This document shows, piece after piece, positions 1 through 9,789 of a DNA stretch of 64,000 nucleotides. Origin of the DNA: Burkholderia sp. Ax-1724. Its GTDB lineage: Bacteria; Pseudomonadota; Gammaproteobacteria; Burkholderiales; Burkholderiaceae. Location of the stretch: NCBI RefSeq assembly GCF_011752995.1, contig NZ_VWWL01000002.1:310001-374000 (forward strand), read 5' to 3'. Below the pieces are notes generated by a model. It worked only from the letters and a program-made list of their open reading frames with translations. It did no database searches and was not told where the DNA came from. The position numbers were made by a program, and so were the translations under genes. How positions within the stretch are numbered: the first letter of the stretch is position 1; each line of letters starts with the position of its first letter.

Positions 1-99
1 GTGCCGAAAGCACAACCCTTACCGCTGCCCGAGATCATTGCGCGCCAGGCGCGCATTGAAGTGCCGGCCACGAGGAGCGAGCGGCGCAAACCCCGCTGA
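1..99 (+). CDS. 3' end of an unrecognised gene (partial)
   Basis: An open frame enters from the left edge and stops at TGA 97-99, leaving 32 basic, proline-rich codons ending in SERRKPR. It lies directly beside IS debris, so it may be the tail of a transposition protein, but nothing in so short a piece proves that. The gene body is outside the window. Confidence 0.3.
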   Translation: MPKAQPLPLPEIIARQARIEVPATRSERRKPR

Positions 100-120
100 G
101 GGGTGCCCCTATGTCCTTCG

Positions 121-478
121 TCAAGCGTTAGGGGCTGACTTGGGTTGGTAAATGGAGCCGTCGCGCAGCATGGCGAACAGGACGTCGCAGCGTCGCCGTG
201 CCAGTGCGATGAGGGCCTGGTTATGTCGCTTTCCCTGCTGGACCTTGCGTGCGTAATAAGCCCGTGAGACGGGGTCTCTCAAGGCCGCGAAGGCAGATAG
301 AAACAAGGCGCGTTTGAGCACCTTGTTGCCGCGCCTGGACGGATGCTCGCCACGGATGGATGAGCCTGAGCGCCAGGTAACCTGCCGAAGCAAATGCTTT
401 GTGTGCGACCTCGGTGAGAAGTCTGGCGGCGGTCCTGACGCCGACTCCCGGCATGCTGGTCAGGACCGGCCAAAGAGG
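121..478 (-). pseudogene. Truncated IS110-family transposase, C-terminal part
   Basis: On the minus strand a PGVGVRTAARLLTEV stretch (about 454-370) is followed in another frame by GSSIRGEHPSRRGNKVLKRA and a conserved tail rich in Ala and Arg, ending at 121. Together they match the C-terminal IS116/IS110/IS902 part of IS110-type DEDD transposases. The piece between the two frames shows at least one frameshift, and the N-terminal DEDD domain is missing. The copy ends where the IS3 fragment begins at about 480, so one element was cut by the other or both by a deletion. It cannot encode an active enzyme. Confidence 0.75.
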
Positions 479-479
479 G

Positions 480-710
480 TGAGCGAGCAGCCGTCGATGG
501 GCACGGCCGGTGACGCCTACGACAACGCCATGTGCGAATCATTCTTCGGCACGCTCGAAGCGGAGTTGCTGTCGCGAGAACACTTTCCGACCCATTAACA
601 GGCTCGACGTCGTCTCTTCTGGTTCCTCGAGGGCTGGTACAACGTGCGTCGCTTACATAGCAGCATCGGCTACTATTCGCCGCTCGAATTCGAAGAGTCG
701 CACATAAAAA
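480..710 (+). pseudogene. Truncated IS3-family OrfB transposase remnant with in-frame stop
   Basis: The frame reads GTAGDAYDNAMCESFFGTLE, the DDE catalytic-core end of IS3-type OrfB, then an in-frame TAA at 596-598, and continues in the same frame with LFWFLEGWYNVRRLHSSIGY and SPLEFEE, the normal OrfB C-terminus. The N-terminal two thirds, including the first two catalytic Asp, are absent. The TAA falls where related proteins have a residue such as Glu, so this is a nonsense mutation, not a frameshift. It abuts the IS110 remnant on the left. Confidence 0.78.
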
Positions 711-898
711 AACTGGGCGCTCCGACATGCAGGTTGCCCATCGTCGGGCGGCGTCATGGTCGTGACAGGCGACCCGCCGCCCGCCCGTGGACAACCTGCG
801 ACTCATCGATCAATGGAGGCCAACCACACATCGATCGAAACCGCAAATCCGTCCGTCGAAGCGGGTCAATCTCACTACCACGCCAAACAGAATTGTAG

Positions 899-1420
899 GG
901 AGTGTGCAGCCAACAAGGTCTCGCCGGCGAGTGTCTCATGCCCTAGTGGAAGCGGTCGGTCGGCAATTGCTTGTGGATGGCACAAGTGGGCCGATCAGGC
1001 GCGTGTCGCGGAACTTCTATCATCATTCGCGAGAATGACGTTTCAGACGGGTTTTTCACTCACGGACGGCAGTGTATCGTCGACGTGCAAGCTCGACGGC
1101 GGACGCGAGACTCGTGAAGCTACGTCTCATATCGACGGCAAAGTCAGTCGCGCTTGACCTTATCCGCACGAACCTCAACTGTGCGTTCCGAGGAGATTAT
1201 CGAGTTTCCGGCGAATCGTGAATGCGGCGCGCCGTCTCGTTAACGCCGTTGATACTCCGAGCGCAGGCGTCTAATGGACGTTACTGGAATATTTTGGAGT
1301 GGGAATGATTTAGACTGCTCCCAGGTCGTTCCGGGAGGTCCGGTTTTTCCTGTTTTTCCGTTAAAAAACAGAGGGTTATTGTCCGCGGCGATCCGATGGG
1401 ATCCGGACAGTGCCCGGAGG
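899..1420. other. Gene-free stretch
   Basis: I see no convincing coding sequence here. Open frames are short, lack ribosome binding sites and resemble nothing known. A CCGG-GAGGT-CCGG hairpin followed by runs of T lies near 1335-1360, but its stem is only 4 bp. Confidence 0.4.
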
Positions 1421-1516
1421 AAATGTCGGTATCGGTGACGGTACCGACATTTCTTCCTCGGACGGCCTTGTCCGATACCGTCAAGTCAGTCTGACGGTAT
1501 CGGTTGACGGTATACG
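1421..1516. repeat. Inverted and direct repeat array upstream of the integrase
   Basis: Two perfect inverted repeats lie side by side. AAATGTCGGTA at 1421-1431 pairs with TACCGACATTT at 1442-1452, and CCGATACCGTCA at 1472-1483 pairs with TGACGGTATCGG at 1492-1503. The octamer TGACGGTA occurs directly at 1436, 1492 and 1505 and inverted at 1476-1483. The array ends about 15 bases before the integrase start. Such arrays may be operator or arm-type recombinase sites; which of these applies is inference. Confidence 0.6.
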
Positions 1517-1530
1517 TTCGAGGAGTCCCT

Positions 1531-2829
1531 ATGCTCACAGACATGCAGTTGCGAGCGCTGAAGCCGGCCCAGAAGATCTACAAGGTTGCCGATCAGCGTG
1601 GGCTATATGCGGCAGTGACGCCGTCAGGCGCGGTGAGCTTCCGGTACGACTACCGGGTGAACGGTCGCCGGGAAACCCTGGTTATCGGTCGGTACGATCC
1701 ATCACTTTCCGCACGGAAGCCACGCAAGCTAGACGAACTCGGATTCGGAATGGCTATTAGCCTCCCGGAAGCCCGGCTTCTACGCGACCAAGCCTACGGA
1801 GCCATCCAACGCGGAGAAAGTCCGTCACGTGCGAAAGTCGAGAAACGGGTCGAGGCGACCGAGGCGCTAACGTTCGGTAAGTGGGCGGAGAAATACTTTG
1901 TGGAGACTGCTCTTGCCGACTCAACACGAGCGATGCGCAAATCGGTATACGAGCGGAATCTCGCGTCGGAATTCGGCCGGCTGAAGTTGGAAGAGATCAC
2001 GCCCGCACGACTGATGGCGCGCTGCGAGAAGATCAAGGAGAGGGGCGCCGCGGCCCCTGCCGTGCAGGCGCGCGACATCGTTCTGCAGGTCTATCGTTTC
2101 GTGCAGGCGCGAGGACTAAAGGTGGACAATCCTGCGGAGGCCATCCGCCCGTCTGCCATCGCCACCTTCAAGCCGCGTGATCGTGCACTGTCGCCCGCAG
2201 AAATCCATGTGTTTTTCAGTGCATTGGAACGGACGCCGACGATGCCTACGCTGCGTCTTGCTATCAGATTCATGCTGCTCACGCCGGTGCGCAAGTCCGA
2301 GTTCATTCTGGCGATGTGGAGTGAGATAGATTTCGACGCCGCAGTCTGGACAATTCCGAAGGAACGGATGAAGGCCGGCCGCTCTCACATTATCTATCTT
2401 AGCCAACAGGCTCTGGACATTCTGGTCGCATTCAAGACGTGCTTCGGAGCGAGTTCGTACGTGCATCCGGGCCGCTATGAGACGGCTTCCCCGATAAGTG
2501 CGGCGACCCTGAACCGTGTCATCGACAGCACGGTCAAGCTGATACGCGACGACGGGGTGGATTTTGATCCGTTCACGGTGCATGATCTGCGTCGGACGGC
2601 CAGCACACTGTTGCACGAAACAGGGTTCAACACCGACTGGATCGAGAAATGCCTCGCTCACGAACAGCGTGGCGTGCGCGCGGTCTACAACAAGGCCGAG
2701 TATGCAGAGCAGAGGAGGGAGATGCTCCAGGCGTGGGCGGATATGCTGGACGACTGGATTGCCATCAATCCAAAGATGAGCGTTCTCGCGTCGACACAGC
2801 CAGTCAAGACTCGTGAGTACATCTCTTAA
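1531..2829 (+). CDS. Tyrosine recombinase/integrase, P4-like
   Basis: A 432-residue site-specific recombinase that would cut and rejoin DNA at attachment sites of an integrative element. The start at 1531 is chosen because GAGGAG lies 4-9 bases upstream; a start at 1504 lacks this. Residues 1-105 resemble the DUF4102-type arm-binding domain (KPAQKIYKVAD, GLYAAVTPSG), about 110-200 form the core-binding domain, and 220-400 the catalytic domain. Visible catalytic residues are Arg254 (TPVRKSE), His351 and Arg354 (HDLRR), His377 (LAHE) and the likely nucleophile Tyr386 (AVYNKAEY). All are intact, so the enzyme may be functional. No tRNA attachment site was seen beside it. It faces away from the IS debris toward the AT-rich tract. 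Confidence 0.93.
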   Translation: MLTDMQLRALKPAQKIYKVADQRGLYAAVTPSGAVSFRYDYRVNGRRETLVIGRYDPSLSARKPRKLDELGFGMAISLPEARLLRDQAYGAIQRGESPSRAKVEKRVEATEALTFGKWAEKYFVETALADSTRAMRKSVYERNLASEFGRLKLEEITPARLMARCEKIKERGAAAPAVQARDIVLQVYRFVQARGLKVDNPAEAIRPSAIATFKPRDRALSPAEIHVFFSALERTPTMPTLRLAIRFMLLTPVRKSEFILAMWSEIDFDAAVWTIPKERMKAGRSHIIYLSQQALDILVAFKTCFGASSYVHPGRYETASPISAATLNRVIDSTVKLIRDDGVDFDPFTVHDLRRTASTLLHETGFNTDWIEKCLAHEQRGVRAVYNKAEYAEQRREMLQAWADMLDDWIAINPKMSVLASTQPVKTREYIS

Positions 2830-3280
2830 GTTCGAACTTCTATGTGCTCAAGAATGTACTTGTTTGCATTCGGATCGCCATGTTTGACGCTGGGCGAATA
2901 AACAAAATTTCGGCATGGGTGGAAAATTATCCTGGGTACGTTGGATTCCTATCTATTTGGTAAAATATTTTCTGGTTCAGGAGAGGACTCGAATATAAAG
3001 TTTAAGTATTTGAAAATTAAATAAATATTTTTATTTCATATCGAAAATATACGTATTTGTATACGCAAAACAGTGGATTCTTCCGGACGATCCCGGCACT
3101 GGACTATCAAGCTCCAGCGCGTTCTGTTGGGGGAGCTGAAACCCTTGCTGGGTCGGCTTCTCAGTCTCGCCTCTATTCCCTGGTTTACTGTCCTGGTCCG
3201 TTGACTTCCTTTGTTTCGTGGGGCTGGTTGAGGCATGCCGCTGTCTTCAACAGCCCGGCGCTCAGTGCGCCAGCTATTCA
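2830..3280. other. Gene-free AT-rich tract after the integrase
   Basis: No gene is visible. The perfect palindrome AAGTTCGAACTT (2828-2839) overlaps the integrase stop. About 2930-3065 is strongly AT-rich in an otherwise GC-rich window, with near-palindromic AAATAAATATTTTTATTT runs, which suggests foreign or element-border DNA. An inverted AGCTCC/GGAGCT pair occurs near 3110-3137. Confidence 0.5.
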
Positions 3281-6200
3281 TCAACTGGCCTTATTGCTAC
3301 CAGGAAGCACGAACTCGAAGACCGCGCCGTGGGGAACGTTGGCGCTCGCGTGAAGCTTTCCCCGATGTGCTTCGACGATCGAACGGCAGATCGACAAACC
3401 CATGCCGAGACCCCGCGTCTTCGTCGTGTAGAACGCATCGAAAACGCGCTCGGTTTCCTTCGTCGGCAGCCCGGGGCCGGTATCGCGCACGACAACCGAT
3501 ACGCAGTTCGGCGCATGTCCCGTCGTGCTGATCTGCAATTCGCGTGGCTTGCCGCTTGTCGTGCACATCGCCTCGATTGCATTCATGATCAGGTTGAGCA
3601 TGAGTTGCTGAAGCTGTACGCGGTCGCCCAGCATGAACGGTAAGTCCGCATCGAGTGAAGTCGTGACCGAAACGCCGTTTTTCGATGCTTCGCCTTGCAC
3701 CAGATCGATCACGGCGCGAACGGCCTCGTTGATATCCACCTGCTCTTGACGGAGCGGGGCCTTCTTGACCAGCTCCCTGATTCCCTCGATGATGCCGCCG
3801 GCTCGCCTGCCGGCGCTGACGATGTCATCGAGCGATTCCCTGATTTCCCCCAGGTCGGGTGGGGTGGCCTTCAGCCAATGCAGGGCCGCCGCCGCATGCG
3901 TGACGGCCGCTGTGATGGGCTGCTGGACTTCGTGAGCGATCGAGGCGGTGAGCTGGCCCATCGTCGCCACGCGGTTGGCATGTGCCAGTTCCATTTGTGC
4001 TTCGAGGTAGCGCCGCTCGTTCTCGCTCGCTTCGGCTTCAGCTCGCTTGCGCTCGGTCAGGTCAAGTACGAAGCCGATGCTTTCGTCGCCGCCTGCTTCG
4101 AGCAGCGCCATGCCGATCAGCACCGACACGCGGCTGCCGTCCTTTCTGAAATATTCTTTCTCGAATGGCGCCAGCTTGCCGGCCGTCATCAGCGTCTGAA
4201 TTTTTTGCCTGTCGATCTCATGCCACTCGGGCGGCGTCAGCTCGGTCCAGCGGATGCGTCCCGCTACGAGATCGTCGCGGCAATATCCGATGATACGTAG
4301 AAAGGCGTCGTTGGCCTCGAAAATCCGGCCCGCCGTATGCCAGATCGCGATGCCGACGATATTGGCATCGATCAGGCGGCGGATGTGCGCCTCGCGTTCG
4401 GCCAGTTCCTGATACAGGCGCGCATTCTCCAGCGTGGTCGCGGCTTGCGAGGCCAGCAGCTTCAGCACTGCGATCCGGCCCGGCACGAAGACGCGAGCCG
4501 CCAGATTGTTCTCGAGGTATAGCGTGCCGACCAGCTTGGTCTGGTTGACGAGCGGCAGGCAGAGAACCGAGCGGACCCGATGCGCGCCGATATAGGCATC
4601 GGCGGCAAACGGCGCTGCTCCGGTGCACGCATCGTCGAGCAGGATGCTCTCGCGCGTGCGTACGACGTACTGGAGCACGCTCTCCGGCAGCCTCGCCGTC
4701 GTGGCGGGTTCATCGCAGAGCGTCACGACGACGGCGTCGCCGGCTACGCTTGCATGTGCGGCGATGCGCTGCTCGTCGCCGCGCGCGAGCGTCAGCACGC
4801 AGCGCTGCGCGCCCGCGTGCCCGAGCGCGATGCGCAGCAGCTTGTCGAGCAATTGCGCCAGTTCGAATTCGCCGGACATGGCTTGAGATATTCCGGTCAC
4901 GATCGAAAGATCGAGGCGCTCGACCGATGTCTCGATCGCCCTCGTCGCGGCGAGCACGGGCTCGCGCGTACGAAGGTGCGGATACGTCTCTTCGAGCTGC
5001 CGCACCTTGCCGTCGGCACCCCAGTTCAGATAAGCGTCGCGTGCGCTGCGCCGGAGCATCTGCGCAAACGTTTCGAGGCCGCGCGTCGCATGAAAGCGCG
5101 CGGCCAGCTCGCAAGCGAGCGCCTCGATATGGATGAAGCCGTTCTCGCGAGCCGACCGGATGGCCCGCTCGAAGCGTTGCCGGGCGCCGGGTTCGTCTCC
5201 GTCGATGCGGGCGAGTTCGGCTCCGGCCAGTGCCGAGCGGCAGGCGAAGTTCTCGGGACAATCGGCCGACCAGGCTTCGAGTTGCCGCTGGTGTCCGGCG
5301 AGGGTGGCCCGGTGCCGCTGCCGTTCGCCGAGCGGTGCAAAGTCGAACGCGAGTGCGTGGGAGAGGGCCGCGTAAAAGTAATATTCAGCCAGTTCGAAGC
5401 TCAACGGCACGCCCCACAGGAAGCGTTGCGCCTGCGCGGCTGCCTCGACGGCTGCCTCGTGATCGCCGGCGAAGAAGCGCGCCTGCATCTTGCGCACCCA
5501 GTAGAAGCATCTTGGACTGGGCCAGCCCGGGTGCGTGGCGAATCGCTGTTCGATCCCGCGTTCGTCGAACTGGCTGTCGTCGAAGGTGCCGAATCCCGGC
5601 GTCAGGCCGCACAGTGTCCGGACCAGTTGGCGCTGCGCTTCGATGATGTCGACCAGCCCGCCGTACTGCGTCTTGCGCGCGAAGACGAGACTATGCTCCG
5701 CCTCGCGAAGCACCTCGGGCAAGGCGTCGCCTGCGGCGAGCAGGTTGGTGGTCATCTGGACGCGCGAGTACGCGCCGTAGAGGAGATTGCCGTGCCGCTC
5801 CGCGACCTGCGCCGCGCGGCGCAGCGGATCGCGTCCGGCGCGGACATGCTGCGCCCAGTGTGCCAGGCCGGCGGCGAAGGTCGTGTGCGTTCGGGCCTCG
5901 AAGCGTGTCAGTGCGCGCCGGTCGACGAGTCCGCAGGCGAGCCGGCCCAGCCGGAATGCGGTCCGGTAGTCGTTGAATCTCGCGCCCGCGGCGACGCCGA
6001 GTTGGGTATAGGCGGGGCACGACGCATCGGCATGGCCATATTCGAGGCTTAGCGCGATCGCGCGGCAGAACAGCAGCACGAACAGGTTGATGCGTTGGCC
6101 CGTCTGAAAGATGGGCGGGCCGAGCTTGATCAGGACGTGCAGCGTCGCGAGCGAGTCGGGATCGGTCATCAGCGGAAGCGCGAAGAGATCTTCATCGCTG

Positions 6201-8806
6201 CGCTCGCGAAGGCGCGACACGATCCGTTCGTACTCCTCTTGCGCTTCGTCGTCGGTCGGATGCGGCGACACGCCGATACCCGCGCCGCGCAGATAGTCGA
6301 GCCCGATCGCAATGGCGCGGTCGTTCCGGTCGCCGAGCGAAAAGTACAGGTCGATGCCGAGCGAGGCGACGGCGGCCCGCTCGACGTGCGTGAGCGCGTG
6401 TCCGGCAAGTTCATCGAGCCGCATCCGCGCGTCGGCCGTGGCACCGGTCAGGAAGTCGCATTCGGCGCGCAGGCTGTCGAGCGAAAAGCACAACGCATGA
6501 CGGCGCGCCCAACTGTCCCCGGTCAACAGCGCTGCGCCGGCGCCGGTATAGGCACGCGCGGCGGCATAGGCCGCCGACGCCCTGGCGCGGCGTCCCGCAA
6601 GCAGATTGAGTTCGGCGAGCTGCTCGCGTTCATCCCGCGAATCGATCAGGCCGGCGCCGCGATTGAGTTGGCCGACGATGTCGAAAATGTTCTCTTCCAG
6701 TTGCGCGGGAGGCGTATGCGCGAGAAGGCAGCGCCCGATCCGCAGATGCGTGTGCGCGATCGACGGGGTGGCAATCAGCGCATAGGCGGCTTCCTGGACA
6801 CGGTCGTGAGTGAACCGGTAGACACCGCCGCCGAGTTCGACCAGTTCGTTGCGCAGCGCCGGCCACAACAAATCGTGGACTTCGCACTCGGTCGCATCCA
6901 GCACGGCCGACAGCATCGCGATCGTGCAGTCGCCGCCGAGGCCGGCGAGCTGTTGCAGCGCATGCTGCGCGGGCGCCGGCAATCGTGCGAGTTTGCCGGC
7001 CATCAGATCTGCTACGTTGTCGGTGTAACCGGTGGCGTGAATCTGTCCGATGTCCCACGACCAGCACGCGGCGCGGTGATCGAAGGTCAGCAGGTTTTCC
7101 TCGGCAAGCGCATGGAGAAACTGGTTGACGAAAAACGGATTGCCACCCGTCTTCGCATGCACGAGCTGGGCGAGCGGCGCGGCCGATTCGGGATCGCGGC
7201 GAATCGTATCCGCCACCAGTTGCGTCACGTGCTCGCACGTGAGTGGGGCGAGCGCGATTTCGTCGACCCGTGTGCCGGTTTTGCGGATCATGGCGAGCTT
7301 GAGCGCGAGTGGATGATCGGCATCGACCTCGTTGTCCCGGTATGCGCCGACCAGCAGCAGGTGTCGCAGATCGGAGCTGACCAGCAGATATTCGAGCACG
7401 TCCAGCGTAGCGGCATCGAGCCACTGCAGATCATCGAGGAACAGCGCGAGCGGATGTTCCGGCCGCGCGAAGACGCCGATGAAACGCTGGAACACGAGAT
7501 GCAAGCGGCTGCGTGCTTCCTCGAGAGGCAGCTCCGGCGCCGGCGGTTGTGCACCCACGATGAATTCGAGTTCAGGCACCAGTTCGACCATCAACTGGGT
7601 GTTCGGTCCCAGCGCCTTCAGCAGCGCGTCCCGCCAGGCGCTCAGCTCGGCCTCGTGCTTGCCCAGCAGCGGCCGCACGAGGCTCTGGAAAGCCTGTACG
7701 AGCGTCGAATACGGTATGTCGCTTTTGCCCCGCTCGAACTTGCCCGCGGCGAAGAGCCCGCGAGGCGGCACCCGCGCCTTGTGCAGTTCGTTGACGATCG
7801 ACGACTTGCCGATGCCCGAATACCCGGTGACGAGAATCAGGGCGGGGGAGCCGTTCCGGATGACGTGATTGAATGTGCCGACGAGGCGCGTGATTTCACG
7901 CGACCGCCCGTATAGTTTTTCGGGGATCAGCAGATGGTCCGGCACGTCGCCCGCACCGGGCAGGAAGTCGTCGATACGGCCTTGCGTGTCCCATTGATCG
8001 AGGCAGCGGCACAGGTCGTGTTCGACGCCGGCGGCTGTCTGGTAGCGGTCCTCGGGCATTTTGGCCAGCAGCTTCATGATGATGCGCGAGACCGCCTCGG
8101 GAATGTGCGGCGCCCGTTCGCTCGGCGCCAGCGGCTGTCGTGCGATATGGCAGTGGAGCCACTCGATCGGATCGGTAGCGGCGAAGGGCAGCATTCCCGT
8201 CACCAGCAGGTAGAACGTGACGCCGAGCGCATAGAGGTCGCAGCGCGAATCGATCGAGCGATTCATCCGTCCTGTCTGCTCGGGTGCCATGTACGCAGGC
8301 GTGCCGGCGATGAATTCCGGCGGCTCCAGCGACTGACGCTGGCGTGGCCCCTGGGTGGCAATGCCGAAGCCCGTGAACTTCGCTTCGCCGACATGGCGAT
8401 CGACCAGGATATGGGCGGGCTTGATATCCCGATGGATCAAGCCGCGCGCATGAAGTCTGCCGAGCGCGCCGGCGATACCATGGGCCAGCCGAAGGAAACG
8501 CGGCAACGACAAGGGTGCCGGTATCAATTCCAGTGGCTCGTTGCCGCAATCCTCGAGTACGAGGCAGGGCGTCCTCCGTTCGCATGTGAGCAGCAATGGG
8601 CGGGCCGCTGCGATGGGGTCGAGCACGTCCTTGAGCGCGTATTCGTGTGCGAACCGTTCTGCCAGTCGCTCAGTTGCGAAGTCCGTGGCAGGTCTTACGA
8701 CGAGCACCGCGCGGCGCTCTCCATTGTCGCCTGCGCGCGATTCCCGATAGAACACGCATTCGCTGTTCTTCCAGGCGAAGCGTGGCGAATTCGATCCGAA
8801 GTTCAC
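3281..8806 (-). CDS. Giant kinase-like/AAA ATPase/GAF/PAS/histidine kinase (copy 1)
   Basis: A soluble sensor of about 1841 residues, of the architecture annotated as trifunctional Ser/Thr kinase/ATP-binding protein/histidine kinase and known from fungal Mak2/Mak3/Chk1-type kinases. Order: kinase fold about 35-270 (HRDIKP at 125-130, APEQ at 174-177), AAA ATPase with Walker A GYSGIGKS at 328-335 and Walker B LALFLDD near 453-459, a helical TPR-like stretch about 600-1290, GAF about 1298-1470, PAS about 1471-1590, HisKA with phospho-His 1625 (TASIAHEVQQP), and HATPase with N-box near 1738 and GLGMGLS. The kinase lacks the DFG Asp (it reads TGFGIA). The start is the GTG at 8806, which aligns with codon 6 of copy 2; no ATG is available, the Shine-Dalgarno is weak, and the open frame runs on antisense to wrbA. 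It faces away from wrbA. Confidence 0.88.
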   Translation of the reverse strand: MNFGSNSPRFAWKNSECVFYRESRAGDNGERRAVLVVRPATDFATERLAERFAHEYALKDVLDPIAAARPLLLTCERRTPCLVLEDCGNEPLELIPAPLSLPRFLRLAHGIAGALGRLHARGLIHRDIKPAHILVDRHVGEAKFTGFGIATQGPRQRQSLEPPEFIAGTPAYMAPEQTGRMNRSIDSRCDLYALGVTFYLLVTGMLPFAATDPIEWLHCHIARQPLAPSERAPHIPEAVSRIIMKLLAKMPEDRYQTAAGVEHDLCRCLDQWDTQGRIDDFLPGAGDVPDHLLIPEKLYGRSREITRLVGTFNHVIRNGSPALILVTGYSGIGKSSIVNELHKARVPPRGLFAAGKFERGKSDIPYSTLVQAFQSLVRPLLGKHEAELSAWRDALLKALGPNTQLMVELVPELEFIVGAQPPAPELPLEEARSRLHLVFQRFIGVFARPEHPLALFLDDLQWLDAATLDVLEYLLVSSDLRHLLLVGAYRDNEVDADHPLALKLAMIRKTGTRVDEIALAPLTCEHVTQLVADTIRRDPESAAPLAQLVHAKTGGNPFFVNQFLHALAEENLLTFDHRAACWSWDIGQIHATGYTDNVADLMAGKLARLPAPAQHALQQLAGLGGDCTIAMLSAVLDATECEVHDLLWPALRNELVELGGGVYRFTHDRVQEAAYALIATPSIAHTHLRIGRCLLAHTPPAQLEENIFDIVGQLNRGAGLIDSRDEREQLAELNLLAGRRARASAAYAAARAYTGAGAALLTGDSWARRHALCFSLDSLRAECDFLTGATADARMRLDELAGHALTHVERAAVASLGIDLYFSLGDRNDRAIAIGLDYLRGAGIGVSPHPTDDEAQEEYERIVSRLRERSDEDLFALPLMTDPDSLATLHVLIKLGPPIFQTGQRINLFVLLFCRAIALSLEYGHADASCPAYTQLGVAAGARFNDYRTAFRLGRLACGLVDRRALTRFEARTHTTFAAGLAHWAQHVRAGRDPLRRAAQVAERHGNLLYGAYSRVQMTTNLLAAGDALPEVLREAEHSLVFARKTQYGGLVDIIEAQRQLVRTLCGLTPGFGTFDDSQFDERGIEQRFATHPGWPSPRCFYWVRKMQARFFAGDHEAAVEAAAQAQRFLWGVPLSFELAEYYFYAALSHALAFDFAPLGERQRHRATLAGHQRQLEAWSADCPENFACRSALAGAELARIDGDEPGARQRFERAIRSARENGFIHIEALACELAARFHATRGLETFAQMLRRSARDAYLNWGADGKVRQLEETYPHLRTREPVLAATRAIETSVERLDLSIVTGISQAMSGEFELAQLLDKLLRIALGHAGAQRCVLTLARGDEQRIAAHASVAGDAVVVTLCDEPATTARLPESVLQYVVRTRESILLDDACTGAAPFAADAYIGAHRVRSVLCLPLVNQTKLVGTLYLENNLAARVFVPGRIAVLKLLASQAATTLENARLYQELAEREAHIRRLIDANIVGIAIWHTAGRIFEANDAFLRIIGYCRDDLVAGRIRWTELTPPEWHEIDRQKIQTLMTAGKLAPFEKEYFRKDGSRVSVLIGMALLEAGGDESIGFVLDLTERKRAEAEASENERRYLEAQMELAHANRVATMGQLTASIAHEVQQPITAAVTHAAAALHWLKATPPDLGEIRESLDDIVSAGRRAGGIIEGIRELVKKAPLRQEQVDINEAVRAVIDLVQGEASKNGVSVTTSLDADLPFMLGDRVQLQQLMLNLIMNAIEAMCTTSGKPRELQISTTGHAPNCVSVVVRDTGPGLPTKETERVFDAFYTTKTRGLGMGLSICRSIVEAHRGKLHASANVPHGAVFEFVLPGSNKAS

Positions 8807-9118
8807 TTGATACGCGTCCGAAGTGGAGCCGGGTAGTTCGATCTCGCCGGGAACCCGCAGACTGCCTGGCCCGCAGGGATCGGTGCAGTCTACTATATCG
8901 GGAGGACGGTCTCCACGCCGCACTCGTCGAGCGAATCCGTTCGACCGCGACTCTTTACATCGTGGATACGCAATCTTTCCAGCGGCGCTGTTTATTCGAC
9001 GCGCAATGCCGTCTACATTCTGTCCGTCGGCGCCGATGAGTACTATCCGCAATCGGCGGTATCCGAATGCCGGCTCGCGACCGCTTCCGGTCAGGCGAGC
9101 ATAACCAGGGAGTCCAGA
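8807..9118. promoter_or_regulatory. Divergent intergenic region, giant kinase 1 / wrbA
   Basis: This 312-bp space separates two divergently transcribed genes and must hold both promoters. No clear -35/-10 pair or operator palindrome stood out. Open frames crossing it are shadows. Confidence 0.45.
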
Positions 9119-9733
9119 ATGAAAGCCAAAGTACTCGTCCTCTACTACTCGACCTACGGCCATACCGAACATCTGGCCAACGCCATTGCCGAAGGTGCGC
9201 AGGGCGCCGGCGCGGAAGTCGCCGTCAGGCGCGTGCCGGAACTCATGCCGCTGGAGGTCGCGCAGAGGGCGGGTGCCAAGCTCGAGCAGGCCGCGCCTGT
9301 CGCGCGTCCCGAAGAACTTGTGGACTACGATGCGATCATCATCGGCAGCCCGACACGCTTTGGCCGCGTCTCGTCGCAACTGGCCAACTTCCTCGATCAG
9401 ACGGGCGGCCTGTGGGCGCAAGGCAAACTGATCGGCAAGGTCGGCGGCGCGTTCGTGTCGACGGCGAGCCAGCACGGCGGGGCCGAAACCACGCTGTTCT
9501 CGATCCTGACGTCGATGATGCACCACGGCATGATCACGGTCGGCTTGCCGTACTCGTACAGCGGCCTGACGAACATGAACGAGATCACGGGTGGCGCGCC
9601 CTACGGCGCGACGACACTGGCCGGCGCGGATGGCAAGCGTCAACCGAGCGATAACGAACTGGACGGGGCACGCTTTCAGGGCCGTCATATCGCCGGGATT
9701 ACGACCGCGCTGCTGCGCGGCCGCAATCAGTAA
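9119..9733 (+). CDS. wrbA: NAD(P)H:quinone oxidoreductase WrbA
   Basis: A 204-residue flavodoxin-like FMN protein that reduces quinones with two electrons, guarding against semiquinone and oxidative stress. The phosphate-binding loop [12 protein letters not shown] lies near residues 9-20, and GSPTRFG and the long GTFVSTA-like segment ([16 protein letters not shown]) are typical of WrbA, not plain flavodoxin. Length is normal for the family. The start is supported by GGGAG about 7 bases upstream. It begins a small group with the NTF2-like gene 56 bases downstream, and is divergent from giant kinase 1. Confidence 0.95.
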   Translation: MKAKVLVLYYSTYGHTEHLANAIAEGAQGAGAEVAVRRVPELMPLEVAQRAGAKLEQAAPVARPEELVDYDAIIIGSPTRFGRVSSQLANFLDQTGGLWAQGKLIGKVGGAFVSTASQHGGAETTLFSILTSMMHHGMITVGLPYSYSGLTNMNEITGGAPYGATTLAGADGKRQPSDNELDGARFQGRHIAGITTALLRGRNQ

Positions 9734-9789
9734 CCGCGTGCGCCGGCGCGGTCACCGGCAGCAAGCGTGACGTTTTCAGGAGCAGCGAA

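Noticed and set aside
1335..1360. Hairpin plus T runs before the integrase as a terminator
   Set aside because: The CCGG stem has only 4 base pairs, too weak to support a terminator call.
4580..7915. Long plus-strand open frames inside the giant kinase genes
   Set aside because: They are shadows in the opposite strand of high-GC coding DNA, with no recognisable domain; the same occurs in the second paralogue.
8807..9688. Upstream continuation of the giant kinase frame, antisense to wrbA
   Set aside because: The residues are unlike the paralogue, which starts at the same place as GTG 8806, and they lie wholly antisense to a well-supported gene.
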